From NCBI RefSeq assembly GCF_000720475.1, contig NZ_JOAP01000018.1, positions 1-64,000 of the forward strand: DNA of 64,000 nt, written 5' to 3'. Below are positions 25,477 to 33,980 of the stretch, piece after piece. Position 1 is the stretch's first letter; every line of letters starts with the position of its first letter. A program made the position numbers and the translations under genes. The notes below the pieces were generated by a model that saw only the letters and a list, made by a program, of their open reading frames with translations, had not been told where the DNA came from and did no database searches. The DNA is from Streptomyces aureocirculatus. GTDB taxonomy: Bacteria; Actinomycetota; Actinomycetes; Streptomycetales; Streptomycetaceae.

Positions 25477-26769
25477 TCACCGCACGTGACCGTCGCCCGT
25501 CACGATGTACTTCGTCGACGTGAGTTCCGGAAGGCCCATCGGTCCCCGCGCGTGCAGCTTCTGCGTGGAGATGCCGATCTCGGCGCCGAAGCCGAACTGG
25601 CCGCCGTCGGTGAACCGCGTGGAGGCGTTCACGGCGACCGTCGTGGAGTCCACGAGCTGCGTGAACCGGCGCGCGGCCTGCTGCGAGGTGGTGACGATGG
25701 CCTCGGTGTGGCCGGAGGTCCACAGCCGGATGTGTTCGACGGCCTGCTCCAGGGAGTCGACGACGGCGGCCGCGATGTCGTACGAGAGGTACTCGGTCTC
25801 CCAGTCCTCGGTGGTCGCGGGCACGACGGTCGCCTTGGAGCCCCCGGCGTACGCCTGGACGCGCTCGTCGGCGTGCACGGTGACCCCGGCCTCGGCGAGC
25901 GCGTCGAGGACGCGGGGCAGGAAGGCGTCGGCGATGTCGGCGTGCACGAGCAGGGTCTCGGCGGCGTTGCAGACGCTGACGCGGTGCGCCTTGGAGTTGA
26001 TGAGGATCTCGACGGCCATGTCGAGGTCGGCGTGGGCGTCCACGTACACATGGCAGTTGCCGGTGCCGGTCTCGATGACGGGGACGGTGGACTCCTCGAC
26101 GACGGTCCTGATCAGGGAGGCGCCGCCGCGCGGGATGAGCACGTCGACGAGACCGCGGGCCCGCATCAGCTCGCGTACGGAGTCCCGGTTCTCGCCCGGC
26201 ACCAACTGGACGGCGTCGGCGGGCAGGCCCGCGCCGTGCACGGCGTCGCGCAGGACGCGCACCAGGGCGGTGTTGGACTCGTACGCCGATGACGAGCCGC
26301 GCAGGAGGACCGCGTTGCCGGACTTCAGGCACAGGGCGGCCGCGTCGACCGTCACGTTCGGGCGGGCCTCGTAGATGATGCCGACGACGCCGAGGGGGAC
26401 GCGGACCTGGCGCAGGTCGATGCCGTTGGGCAGGGTGGAGCCGCGCACGACCTCGCCGACCGGGTCGGGCAGGGTGACGACGTCCCGTACGTCGGAGGCG
26501 ATGGCGCGGACGCGCTCGGGGGTGAGGGTGAGGCGGTCGACGATGGCCTCGCTGGTGCCGGCCTCGCGGGCCCGCGCGACGTCCTTGGCGTTGGCCTCGA
26601 CGATCTCCGCCGTACGCACTTCGAGGGCGTCGGCGACGGCGAGCAGCGCGTCGTCCTTCTCGGCGCGCGGCAGTGGCGCGAGGGTGGCCGCGGCGGCGCG
26701 GGAGCGGTAGGCGGCCTGGGCGACCGGGGTCATGTTGTCGTACGGCGAGAGCGGCGAGGGCGCGGTCAT
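25477..26769 (-). CDS. proA: gamma-glutamyl phosphate reductase
   Basis: Second enzyme of proline synthesis; reduces glutamyl-5-phosphate to the semialdehyde with NADPH. Aldehyde-dehydrogenase fold with family stretches [30 protein letters not shown] and the catalytic cysteine in [13 protein letters not shown]. 430 residues. The start at 26769 ([11 protein letters not shown]) has no Shine-Dalgarno, but TACGCT ends 6 bases before the ATG, compatible with a leaderless mRNA. It is separated from proB by an unknown gene, so the two pro genes are probably not one simple operon. Confidence 0.97.
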   Translation of the reverse strand: MTAPSPLSPYDNMTPVAQAAYRSRAAAATLAPLPRAEKDDALLAVADALEVRTAEIVEANAKDVARAREAGTSEAIVDRLTLTPERVRAIASDVRDVVTLPDPVGEVVRGSTLPNGIDLRQVRVPLGVVGIIYEARPNVTVDAAALCLKSGNAVLLRGSSSAYESNTALVRVLRDAVHGAGLPADAVQLVPGENRDSVRELMRARGLVDVLIPRGGASLIRTVVEESTVPVIETGTGNCHVYVDAHADLDMAVEILINSKAHRVSVCNAAETLLVHADIADAFLPRVLDALAEAGVTVHADERVQAYAGGSKATVVPATTEDWETEYLSYDIAAAVVDSLEQAVEHIRLWTSGHTEAIVTTSQQAARRFTQLVDSTTVAVNASTRFTDGGQFGFGAEIGISTQKLHARGPMGLPELTSTKYIVTGDGHVR

Positions 26770-26944
26770 GAGGGCAGCGTAACCTCGCGCCGGTGGGCGT
26801 CCGGTCGGTGTTCCGCAGTGCGAGACGTCACACGGGCGGCTCGCCGGGCTCCGGTGGAAGCGGTGAGACTGGCTGGTATTGACCGTCCCCGGAAGAACCC
26901 CGTAACCCCGGCGGGCGTCGGGCACGTCCCGGAGGGCCCCGGTA

Positions 26945-27004
26945 CGCCCCCGTGGACTTCGGGGCGCCCCCGTGAACCTCGGGGCGCCCCCGTGAACCCG
27001 GCTA
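26945..27004. repeat. 20-bp tandem repeats with palindromic core
   Basis: Three 20-bp units (26945, 26965, 26985) of CGCCCCCGTGAACCTCGGGG type. Each junction creates the palindrome GGGGCGCCCC. The array lies directly downstream of the gene ending at 27002 and reaches into its stop codon. It could act as a weak terminator or RNA 3' end stabiliser; there is no U-tract. Confidence 0.8.
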
Positions 27005-27493
27005 GAACGGGTGGACGCCGACCGGCGTCGCGGGCAGCGGTCCGTACCCCTCGGCGATCCGCTGGTGATACGTGTCGCGGTCGATCACTTCGAGCCCGAC
27101 GATCTCCCACGGCGGCAACTGGGCGCTCTGCCGGTGCTCGCCCCACAGGCGCAGCGCCACCGCGGCGGCGTCGTGCAGGTCACGGGCCTCTTCCCAGTAG
27201 CGGATCTCCGCGTGGTCCTGGGCGTATCTGCTGGTGAGCAGAAAGGGGTGGTCGTGGGCGAGCTGTTCGAGGCCGCGCCGTACCTCCGCCAGCGGTGTCC
27301 TGGCACCGGACACGCTCAGCGTGACGTGCCAGAGGCGGGGCGCGTCGGACGGCTCGCCCTCGCGCGGCTGCTCGTGGGGCAGGTGGTCGCTGCTCCCGTC
27401 CGTGTCGCCGGTGTATGCCGCCCCCGCGGCGACGCTGGTCAGCGCGCGCTCAGCCGGTCCGCGGGACGCCGCCCCCGGGCGCACTCGTCTCAC
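27002..27493 (-). CDS. conserved hypothetical protein between proB and proA
   Basis: About 163 residues, no family recognised. The first 50 residues are low-complexity; the rest is a compact alpha/beta-looking domain ([42 protein letters not shown] in parts, [26 protein letters not shown]) ending [14 protein letters not shown]. The GTG start at 27493 was preferred because AAGGAGG lies 6 bases before it; the longer reading would begin at a TTG inside that ribosome site. It is co-directional with proB and proA but spaced by more than 200 bp on both sides. Confidence 0.8.
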   Translation of the reverse strand: MRRVRPGAASRGPAERALTSVAAGAAYTGDTDGSSDHLPHEQPREGEPSDAPRLWHVTLSVSGARTPLAEVRRGLEQLAHDHPFLLTSRYAQDHAEIRYWEEARDLHDAAAVALRLWGEHRQSAQLPPWEIVGLEVIDRDTYHQRIAEGYGPLPATPVGVHPF

Positions 27494-27772
27494 GACGGCC
27501 TCCTTCAACCAGTGGTGGTGCGGACATGCGACGGTCGTTATGCAAAGGTCATGCGGAACTGCCCTCGCAACAAAGTTGAGCAGGACAAGAGGTCCCGCGG
27601 GGCGGTTTCGCGGAGTTTCACCTCACGCGTGCCCGCCGTGACACGGCGTTCGCGCCTGTTTTCGGCCTGATTTCCGCTGGTGTCCGCGAGGCCGCCGGGG
27701 ATAGTGGTGCACCTCTCGGCGGGCCGGGTGGTGCACCACTGGCCGTCGGCGCGGTGCACCGCCGTCAATGGG

Positions 27773-28960
27773 TCAGGGGTGGAGCAGGACGAGGTCGTCC
27801 CGGTGCACCACTTCGCGCTCGTAGGCGGGGCCTAGCTCACGGGCGAGCTCGCGCGTGGAACGGCCGAACAGGCGCGGCAGCTCCTTGGCGTCGAAGTTCA
27901 CCAGGCCGCGCGCCACGGCCCGCCCCGCGGGGTCCCGCAGCTCCACCGGGTCGCCCGCGATGAACTCGCCCTCCACCGCGGCGACGCCCGCGGGCAGCAG
28001 CGACTTGCGGCCCTCGACGACCGCCCGTACCGCCCCGTCGTCGAGCGTGAGCGCCCCGCGCGGCGCGGACGCGTGCTGGAGCCAAAGGAGGCGGTCCGCG
28101 GAGCGGCGTCCGGTGGGGCGGAAGTAGGTGCCGGTGTCGCGGCCCGCGAGCGCGTCCGCGGCCTGGCTCGCCGAGGTGAGGACCACGGGGATACCGGCGG
28201 CCGCGGCGATCCGGGCCGCCTCCACCTTGGTGACCATGCCGCCGGTCCCGACACCCGCCTTGCCCGCGCTGCCGATCTTGACGTGCGCGATGTCGGCGGG
28301 ACCCGCGACCTCGGCGATCCTCGCGGTGCCGGGGGCGGCGGGGTCGCCGTCGTAGAGGCCGTCCACGTCCGAGAGCAGGACGAGCAGGTCGGCGCGGACG
28401 AGGTGGGCGACGAGGGCGGCCAGACGGTCGTTGTCGCCGAAGCGGATCTCGTCGGTGGCCACCGTGTCGTTCTCGTTGACGACGGGCAGGGCGCCCATCG
28501 CGAGCAGCTTGTCGAGGGTGCGCGACGCGTTGCGGTGGTGGGCGCGGCGGCTGGTGTCGTCGGTGGTGAGCAGCACCTGGCCGACGCGTACGCCGTAGCG
28601 TGCGAAGGACGCGGTGTAGCGGGCGACGAGCAGGCCCTGGCCGACGCTCGCGGCGGCCTGCTGGCGGGCCAGGTCCTTGGGGCGGCGGCGCAGGCCGAGC
28701 GGGGCGAGCCCGGCGGCGATGGCACCGGAGGAGACGAGCACGACCTCGCGCTCTCCCCCATCCCTTCCCTGGATGCCGTTCTTTCCCTGGATGCCGTTCT
28801 TTCCCAGGATGCCGTTCCTGCTCTTGGCGAGTACGTCCACGAGCGCGTCCACGCGGTCCGCGTCCAAGCCGCCCGTCGCAGTCGTCAGGGACGACGACCC
28901 GATCTTGACGACGACGCGGTGCGCCCCGGCGACGTCCGCCCGTTCTGCTGCCCCTGTCAC
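27773..28960 (-). CDS. proB: glutamate 5-kinase
   Basis: First enzyme of proline synthesis; phosphorylates glutamate, normally feedback-inhibited by proline. The N-terminal amino-acid-kinase domain starts VVVKIGSSSLT, with VLVSSGAIAAG and NENDTVATDEIRFGDND; the C-terminal PUA domain ends at GLVNFDAKELPRLFG. 395 residues, slightly long because a tandem six-residue repeat (NGIQGK type) is inserted just before the VLVSSGAI strand. The GTG start at 28960 has GGGGAAG upstream. It is divergent from the TagF-like gene. Confidence 0.96.
   Translation of the reverse strand: MTGAAERADVAGAHRVVVKIGSSSLTTATGGLDADRVDALVDVLAKSRNGILGKNGIQGKNGIQGRDGGEREVVLVSSGAIAAGLAPLGLRRRPKDLARQQAAASVGQGLLVARYTASFARYGVRVGQVLLTTDDTSRRAHHRNASRTLDKLLAMGALPVVNENDTVATDEIRFGDNDRLAALVAHLVRADLLVLLSDVDGLYDGDPAAPGTARIAEVAGPADIAHVKIGSAGKAGVGTGGMVTKVEAARIAAAAGIPVVLTSASQAADALAGRDTGTYFRPTGRRSADRLLWLQHASAPRGALTLDDGAVRAVVEGRKSLLPAGVAAVEGEFIAGDPVELRDPAGRAVARGLVNFDAKELPRLFGRSTRELARELGPAYEREVVHRDDLVLLHP
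28765..28818 (-). repeat. 18-bp in-frame repeat inside proB
   Basis: Three 18-bp units (28765, 28783, 28801); the first two are identical and the third differs by two bases. They encode the hexapeptide NGI(Q/L)GK in tandem, in a surface-loop position before a core beta strand. Confidence 0.92.
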
Positions 28961-29292
28961 GCGCTTCCCCAATGATCCCCGTGTGCTGTGGACCAGCAAT
29001 GTACGTGAGCGGGCGACGGCCGCGCCCGCGCGTTTCGCTGGGCGGACAGGGCCTTCGCGGAGCCGGAAGAAGCCAGAGGGGCCGAATTCGGGCCCTGCGG
29101 TTTCATGACCTTTGCCCCTGTATTCGGTGATTGGCGTCACGGAAGATTGCTACGGAGGCACCGACCGTCATACGGTCAGGGGTCTCCCACTCATCCGCAG
29201 CTCCCCCCGAGTTTCCCCCAGCTTCCTCTCGTCTTTCCCCCTTCTGCCCTCTTCTGCCCCCTTCCGACCGCCCCCGCCAGGAGCCCAAGCCC

Positions 29293-31383
29293 GTGCCCTC
29301 CGCCGGACTCGCCCCCCGCCGCGTCGTACAGCTCATCGCGCTGCTCTCGATGCTCGCACTCTTCGCGGCGCAGCTCGTGACCGCGCTCGTGCCGTACGTC
29401 CCGGTGTTCGTCGCCGCGTCGGCCGCCAACCTCGCGCTCGACATCTATCTGCAGTACAAGCAGCCGGGTCTGCTCTCCCTCCTCGGCAAGATCCGCTTCG
29501 ATGTCACCGTCCGGCAGCTCCTGCGCGACATGCTGGTCCTGGTCGGTCTGCTGCGCATCGACGACATCGACCCGCTCGCCGAGCAGTCGCCGCTGACCAT
29601 CGCGCTGCTCGCCTTCTACGCGCTGCACTTCGGCTGCCAGGCCGTCGCCGTCGTGGTGCGCCGCGCGCGTACGCTGCCGATCGTCACGCGCAACATCGAC
29701 GCGTCCGCGCTGCGCCTGAGCGCCGCCCCGCCGCGCATCCTGGCCCGCCAGCAGGCCCGCAGGCTGCTCACCTTCTCCGTGCCCGCGACAACTGGCCTGC
29801 TCGTGACGGCCGCCACCACCCACGCGTACTGGGGCGGCATCGGCCTCGGCGTCTCCCTCGTCCTGATGGGCGGCGGCGCGGTGTATCTGGCGACCTGGAT
29901 GCTGCCGAAGAAGCGGGCGAAGGCCGACGAGGCCGTCATCGAGTGGCTCGACCGCTGGCTTTCCGACTACAAGCCGACGGTCGCGATGTACTTCTCCGGC
30001 GGCACCACGTCCGCCTACCAGGCGAACATGTGGCTCTCCACGCTCTCCCAGCTCGACGGCAAGCCGCTGATCGTGCTCCGTGAGCGCTTCATGGTGCAGA
30101 AGATCGACTCCACGGATGTGCCGATCATCTGCTTCCCGAAGGTCGCCACGATGTTCTCCCTGGAGACGTCGACGCTGAAGATGATGCTGCACCCCGCGAA
30201 CGCCGCGAAGACCTCCCAGGTCCTGCGCATCCCCTCGCTCAAGCACGCGTTCATCAACCACGGCGAGAGCGACAAGCTGTCCTCCTGCAACCCGTACGCG
30301 AAGGCGTACGACGAGGTGTGGGTGGCGGGCCCCGCGGCCCGCGAGCGCTACCAGCTCGCCGACATCGGTGTCGAGGACAAGGACGTGGTCGAGGTCGGCC
30401 GCCCCCAGTTGTCCCCGATCCGGCCGTACGCGGGCGCGCCCACGGGTGCGTTCACGACCGTCCTGTACGCGCCGACCTGGGAGGGCTGGGACGGCAACCC
30501 CGGCAACACCTCGGTCGTCCTCGCGGGCGAGAACATCGTCCGGCACCTGCTCGCCGACCCCGGTGTGCGTCTGATCTACAAGCCGCACCCGATGACCGGC
30601 TCCCAGGTCCCGGCCGCCGGTGCCGCCAACGAGCGCATCAAGGCCATGATCCGCGAGGCCAACGCGCGGCGCTCCGGCGCCCGCCCCGGCCCCGAGGCCG
30701 CGGCCGAGCTGGCCCGTCGCACGGAGGCCCTGGACCTCCTCACGGCGAAGTCCTTCCGCAGCAGCGCGGACGAGATGGAGCGGATGATGCTCCAGGGCAC
30801 GCCGGACGGCGACAGCCGGTCCGCGGTCGCCGAGGCGACCGCGGCCTGGGAGTCGGCGTACTGGGCCTCGCTGCCCGAGTGGGAGCACCAGGTCATCACC
30901 GAGTCCCGCCCGGCGATCTTCTCCTGCTTCAACCAGGCCGACCTGCTGATCAGCGATGTCTCCTCGGTCGTCTCCGACTGGCTCAGCAGCGAGAAGCCGT
31001 ACGCCGTCGCCAACACCTCGGGCCTGTCAGAGGCGGACTTCCGCGCGGGCTTCCCGACGGTGCGCGCCGCGACGATCCTCGCGCCCGAGGCGGACGGCAT
31101 GCCCGCCCTCCTGGAGGCCGTGCGCTCCCCGGAGAAGGACGTGTACGCGGAGTCCCGCGCCGAGCTGAAGGAGCACCTCCTCGGCCCGTCAGACCCGCCC
31201 TCCATCGTCCGCTTCAACGCGGCGGCCCTGGCCCTGTGCGCCAAGTCCGACGACCGTCGCGCCCGCGCCGAGTCCCGGGTGGAGGCGGAGATCCCCGCCC
31301 AGCGTGACGAGTCCACGGAGACGGTGGACGCGGCGGAGGCCGCGATGGACGCGGATCCTACGGAGGAGCTGGAGTCGGCGTAA
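29293..31383 (+). CDS. TagF-like CDP-glycerol glycerophosphotransferase with N-terminal TM region
   Basis: 696 residues. The N-terminal third has about five TM helices; the rest matches the CDP-glycerol:poly(glycerophosphate) glycerophosphotransferase family: FINHGESDK, VLYAPTWEGWDGN, LIYKPHPMTG and LLISDVSSVVSDWL. Such enzymes polymerise glycerol-phosphate into teichoic acid or modify other surface glycans on the cytoplasmic face; the TM part may anchor or export. The start GTG 29293 has AGGAG 10 bases upstream. It sits in reverse orientation between proB and obg. The C-terminus is acidic (Glu/Ala/Asp). The 332-bp gap before it contains a pyrimidine-rich stretch and a GACCG-N5-CGGTC hairpin near 29163. 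Confidence 0.85.
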   Translation: MPSAGLAPRRVVQLIALLSMLALFAAQLVTALVPYVPVFVAASAANLALDIYLQYKQPGLLSLLGKIRFDVTVRQLLRDMLVLVGLLRIDDIDPLAEQSPLTIALLAFYALHFGCQAVAVVVRRARTLPIVTRNIDASALRLSAAPPRILARQQARRLLTFSVPATTGLLVTAATTHAYWGGIGLGVSLVLMGGGAVYLATWMLPKKRAKADEAVIEWLDRWLSDYKPTVAMYFSGGTTSAYQANMWLSTLSQLDGKPLIVLRERFMVQKIDSTDVPIICFPKVATMFSLETSTLKMMLHPANAAKTSQVLRIPSLKHAFINHGESDKLSSCNPYAKAYDEVWVAGPAARERYQLADIGVEDKDVVEVGRPQLSPIRPYAGAPTGAFTTVLYAPTWEGWDGNPGNTSVVLAGENIVRHLLADPGVRLIYKPHPMTGSQVPAAGAANERIKAMIREANARRSGARPGPEAAAELARRTEALDLLTAKSFRSSADEMERMMLQGTPDGDSRSAVAEATAAWESAYWASLPEWEHQVITESRPAIFSCFNQADLLISDVSSVVSDWLSSEKPYAVANTSGLSEADFRAGFPTVRAATILAPEADGMPALLEAVRSPEKDVYAESRAELKEHLLGPSDPPSIVRFNAAALALCAKSDDRRARAESRVEAEIPAQRDESTETVDAAEAAMDADPTEELESA

Positions 31384-31417
31384 CTGGCCGTGGGCCTTGG
31401 GCGGGCGGCAGCCGTCT

Positions 31418-31440
31418 GTCCCGCCGCTCCGCGGCGGGAC
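31418..31440 (+). terminator. GC hairpin downstream of the TagF-like gene
   Basis: Perfect 10-bp stem GTCCCGCCGC/GCGGCGGGAC with a 3-base loop, 35 bp past the stop. It has no U-tract and is the first of two hairpins in the convergent gap. Confidence 0.65.
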
Positions 31441-31493
31441 TCTCCCGCCCACCCGCCCGTCACTGTCGGACCCGACTCGCCGCACGAACAGCG

Positions 31494-31527
31494 AAAGGCC
31501 CCGGAACAGTTTCGTTCCGGGGCCTTT
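31494..31527. terminator. bidirectional terminator between TagF-like gene and obg
   Basis: Perfect 14-bp stem AAAGGCCCCGGAAC/GTTCCGGGGCCTTT with a 6-base loop. A and T tracts at the base give U-runs in both directions, serving the two convergent genes. Confidence 0.92.
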
Positions 31528-31599
31528 GCCGACCCGACGGCAAGCCGGGCCCGACCGTGACGGCTGTCGCCCCGGCCGAGGCCCACGGCCAGTAGCCGT

Positions 31600-33048
31600 C
31601 TAGAAGGGCTTGAAGTCGTCGTAGGCCTGCTCCGCCTCGTCGCGCTCCGCGTCCCGGTCCCGGCGGCGCTGGGCGGCGGGACGGGGCGCCTCGAAGCGGT
31701 GGTCCTCACCGCGGCGCCCGAGCATCTCGGCGCCCGCGGACATCGTCGGCTCCCAGTCGAAGACGACGGCGTCGTCCTCGGGGCCGATGGCCACGCCGTC
31801 GCCCGCGCGGGCACCGGCCTTCATCAGCTCGTCCTCGACGCCGAGCCGGTTCAGCCGGTCCGCGAGGTAGCCGACGGCCTCGTCGTTGTTGAAGTCGGTC
31901 TGGCGGACCCAGCGCTCCGGCTTCTCGCCGCGCACGCGGTACACGGCCTCGCCGCCGTCCTCCTCGCGGGTGACGGTGAAGCCCGTGTCGTCGACGGCCT
32001 TCGGCCGGATCACGATCCGCGTCGCCTCCTCCTGGGGCTTCGCGGCCCGCGACTCGGCGACGAGCTCGGCGAGCGCGAAGGACAGCTCCTTGAGGCCCTT
32101 GTGGGCGACCGCGGACACCTCGAAGACGCGGTAGCCGCGCTCCTCCAGGTCGGGCCTGACCAGGTCGGCGAGGTCCTGGCCGTCGGGGATGTCGACCTTG
32201 TTGAGGACCACGAGACGCGGCCGGTTCTCCAGGCCCGCGCCGTACTCGCGCAGCTCCGCCTCGATCACGTCGAGGTCGGAGACGGGGTCGCGGTCGGACT
32301 CCAGCGTGGCGGTGTCCAGGACGTGTACGAGGACGGAGCAGCGCTCCACGTGGCGCAGGAACTCCAGGCCGAGGCCGCGGCCCTGGCTGGCGCCGGGGAT
32401 GAGGCCCGGCACATCAGCGATGGTGTAGACCGTGGAGCCCGCGGTGACGACGCCCAGGTTGGGCACGAGCGTCGTGAACGGATAGTCCGCGATCTTCGGC
32501 TTGGCCGCGCTGAGCACGGAGATCAGCGAGGACTTGCCCGCGCTCGGGTAGCCGACGAGCGCGACGTCCGCGACCGTCTTGAGCTCCAGGACGATGTCAC
32601 CGCCGTCGCCGGGCTCGCCGAGCAGCGCGAAGCCGGGTGCCTTGCGGCGGGCGGAGGCGAGCGCGGCGTTGCCGAGGCCCCCGCGGCCGCCCTGGGCCGC
32701 GACGTACGACGTGCCGTGGCCGACGAGGTCCGCGAGGACGTTGCCCTGCTTGTCCAGGACGACGGTGCCGTCCGGCACCGGCAGGACCAGGTCCTGGCCG
32801 TCCTTGCCGGAGCGGTTGCCGCCCTCGCCGGGCTTGCCGTTGGTGGCCTTGCGGTGCGGGCTGTGGTGGTAGTCCAGGAGAGTGGTCACGGACTGGTCCA
32901 CGACCAGGGTGACGTCGCCGCCCCGGCCGCCGTTGCCGCCGTCCGGGCCGCCGAGCGGCTTGAACTTCTCACGGTGGACGGAGGCACAGCCGTGGCCCCC
33001 GCTACCCGCGGCGACGTGCAGCTCGACGCGGTCCACGAAGGTGGTCAT
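31600..33048 (-). CDS. obg: Obg GTPase
   Basis: Ribosome-associated GTPase, essential in most bacteria and tied to the onset of aerial growth and sporulation in Streptomyces. The glycine-rich Obg fold ([20 protein letters not shown] in pieces) is followed by the G domain with P-loop GYPSAGKSS at about residue 168, [10 protein letters not shown] and NKVD. A C-terminal OCT domain ([27 protein letters not shown] in parts) and an acidic/basic tail complete it. 482 residues, as usual for Streptomyces. It lies downstream of rplU-rpmA but separated by a strong hairpin, so it may have its own promoter or receive partial read-through. Confidence 0.97.
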   Translation of the reverse strand: MTTFVDRVELHVAAGSGGHGCASVHREKFKPLGGPDGGNGGRGGDVTLVVDQSVTTLLDYHHSPHRKATNGKPGEGGNRSGKDGQDLVLPVPDGTVVLDKQGNVLADLVGHGTSYVAAQGGRGGLGNAALASARRKAPGFALLGEPGDGGDIVLELKTVADVALVGYPSAGKSSLISVLSAAKPKIADYPFTTLVPNLGVVTAGSTVYTIADVPGLIPGASQGRGLGLEFLRHVERCSVLVHVLDTATLESDRDPVSDLDVIEAELREYGAGLENRPRLVVLNKVDIPDGQDLADLVRPDLEERGYRVFEVSAVAHKGLKELSFALAELVAESRAAKPQEEATRIVIRPKAVDDTGFTVTREEDGGEAVYRVRGEKPERWVRQTDFNNDEAVGYLADRLNRLGVEDELMKAGARAGDGVAIGPEDDAVVFDWEPTMSAGAEMLGRRGEDHRFEAPRPAAQRRRDRDAERDEAEQAYDDFKPF

Positions 33049-33100
33049 GGTTCGGTGCCTCCAGTTACATACGGAAATGTCTACTGCGTAACACGCGAAA

Positions 33101-33140
33101 GGCGGACCCGCTTCCCGGAAACCGGGAAGTCAGGTCCGCC
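33101..33140 (-). terminator. hairpin between rpmA and obg
   Basis: Two-part stem: GGCGGACC/GGTCCGCC outside and CTTCCCGG/CCGGGAAG inside. On the minus strand it is followed by TTTCG. It probably stops most rplU-rpmA transcription before obg. Confidence 0.85.
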
Positions 33141-33189
33141 CTCGCGAAGAAAATCGCTCTACGGCGCCTCAAGCCCTCGGGAAGGGGAC

Positions 33190-33444
33190 TCAGGCGACCG
33201 GAACGATGTTCACGACCTTGCGGCCACGGTGGGTACCGAACTCCACCGCACCGGCGTCCAGCGCGAACAGGGTGTCGTCCTTGCCGCGGCCGACGCCCGA
33301 GCCCGGGTGGAAGTGGGTGCCGCGCTGGCGGACCAGGATCTCACCGGCGTTGACGGTCTGACCGCCGAAGCGCTTCACGCCGAGCCGCTGAGCATTGGAA
33401 TCGCGCCCGTTCCGAGTGGACGATGCGCCCTTCTTGTGTGCCAT
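33190..33444 (-). CDS. rpmA: 50S ribosomal protein L27
   Basis: 84 residues. The N-terminus [17 protein letters not shown] is typical of actinobacterial L27, whose flexible tail reaches the peptidyl-transferase centre; [17 protein letters not shown] and [17 protein letters not shown] follow. There is no Firmicutes-type cleaved leader. It follows rplU by 14 bases and shares its promoter. Confidence 0.99.
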   Translation of the reverse strand: MAHKKGASSTRNGRDSNAQRLGVKRFGGQTVNAGEILVRQRGTHFHPGSGVGRGKDDTLFALDAGAVEFGTHRGRKVVNIVPVA

Positions 33445-33458
33445 CTTGTCTCAGTCCC

Positions 33459-33779
33459 TTACTTCGCAGCCGTGGGGATGCCGGTGACCTTGATCGCCGT
33501 GTACTGCTGACGGTGACCCTGGCGACGGCGGTAGCCGGTCTTGTTCTTGTAGCGAAGGATGTCGATCTTCGCGCCCTTGTGGTGGTCGACGACCTCGGCC
33601 GTGACCTTGATGCCGGCAAGGACCCACGGGTCGCTGGTCACGGCTTCGCCGTCCACAACGAGCAGGGTCGAGAGCTCGACCGTGTCGCCAACCTTGGCGG
33701 TGGGAATCTTGTCAACCTCAACGATGTCGTCGACAGCAACCTTGTGCTGGCGACCACCGCTGCGCACGATGGCGTACAC
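33459..33779 (-). CDS. rplU: 50S ribosomal protein L21
   Basis: 106 residues. [14 protein letters not shown] and the C-terminal [14 protein letters not shown] are the L21 signature. The GTG start at 33779 has GAGAG upstream. It is the first gene of rplU-rpmA, driven by a consensus vegetative promoter about 155 bases upstream. The long 5' leader contains the direct repeat TCATTCCTTCCGG twice. Confidence 0.99.
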   Translation of the reverse strand: MYAIVRSGGRQHKVAVDDIVEVDKIPTAKVGDTVELSTLLVVDGEAVTSDPWVLAGIKVTAEVVDHHKGAKIDILRYKNKTGYRRRQGHRQQYTAIKVTGIPTAAK

Positions 33780-33933
33780 GCGGATCTCTCTTTCGCTCGG
33801 AACGGGACCCCCGCAGTCCAGCCGCCCCGCGCCGAGGGCACGAACGGCCTCTCCCGGAAACCGGAAGGAATGAGAATCCGGAAGGAATGAGGTTTACAGG
33901 GGTTGGGCGCGCATAGGAACACGCCGACGATCC

Positions 33934-33962
33934 AGATTACGGGGCTCGTCCGTACGGGTCAA
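33934..33962 (-). promoter_or_regulatory. vegetative (HrdB-type) promoter of rplU-rpmA
   Basis: TTGACC (33957-33962), exactly 17 bp, TAATCT (33934-33939) on the minus strand, close to the consensus of the principal sigma factor. The predicted start of transcription is near 33927, giving a leader of about 147 nt. Confidence 0.85.
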
Positions 33963-33980
33963 ACCGGGTCCGCCCCGCTC

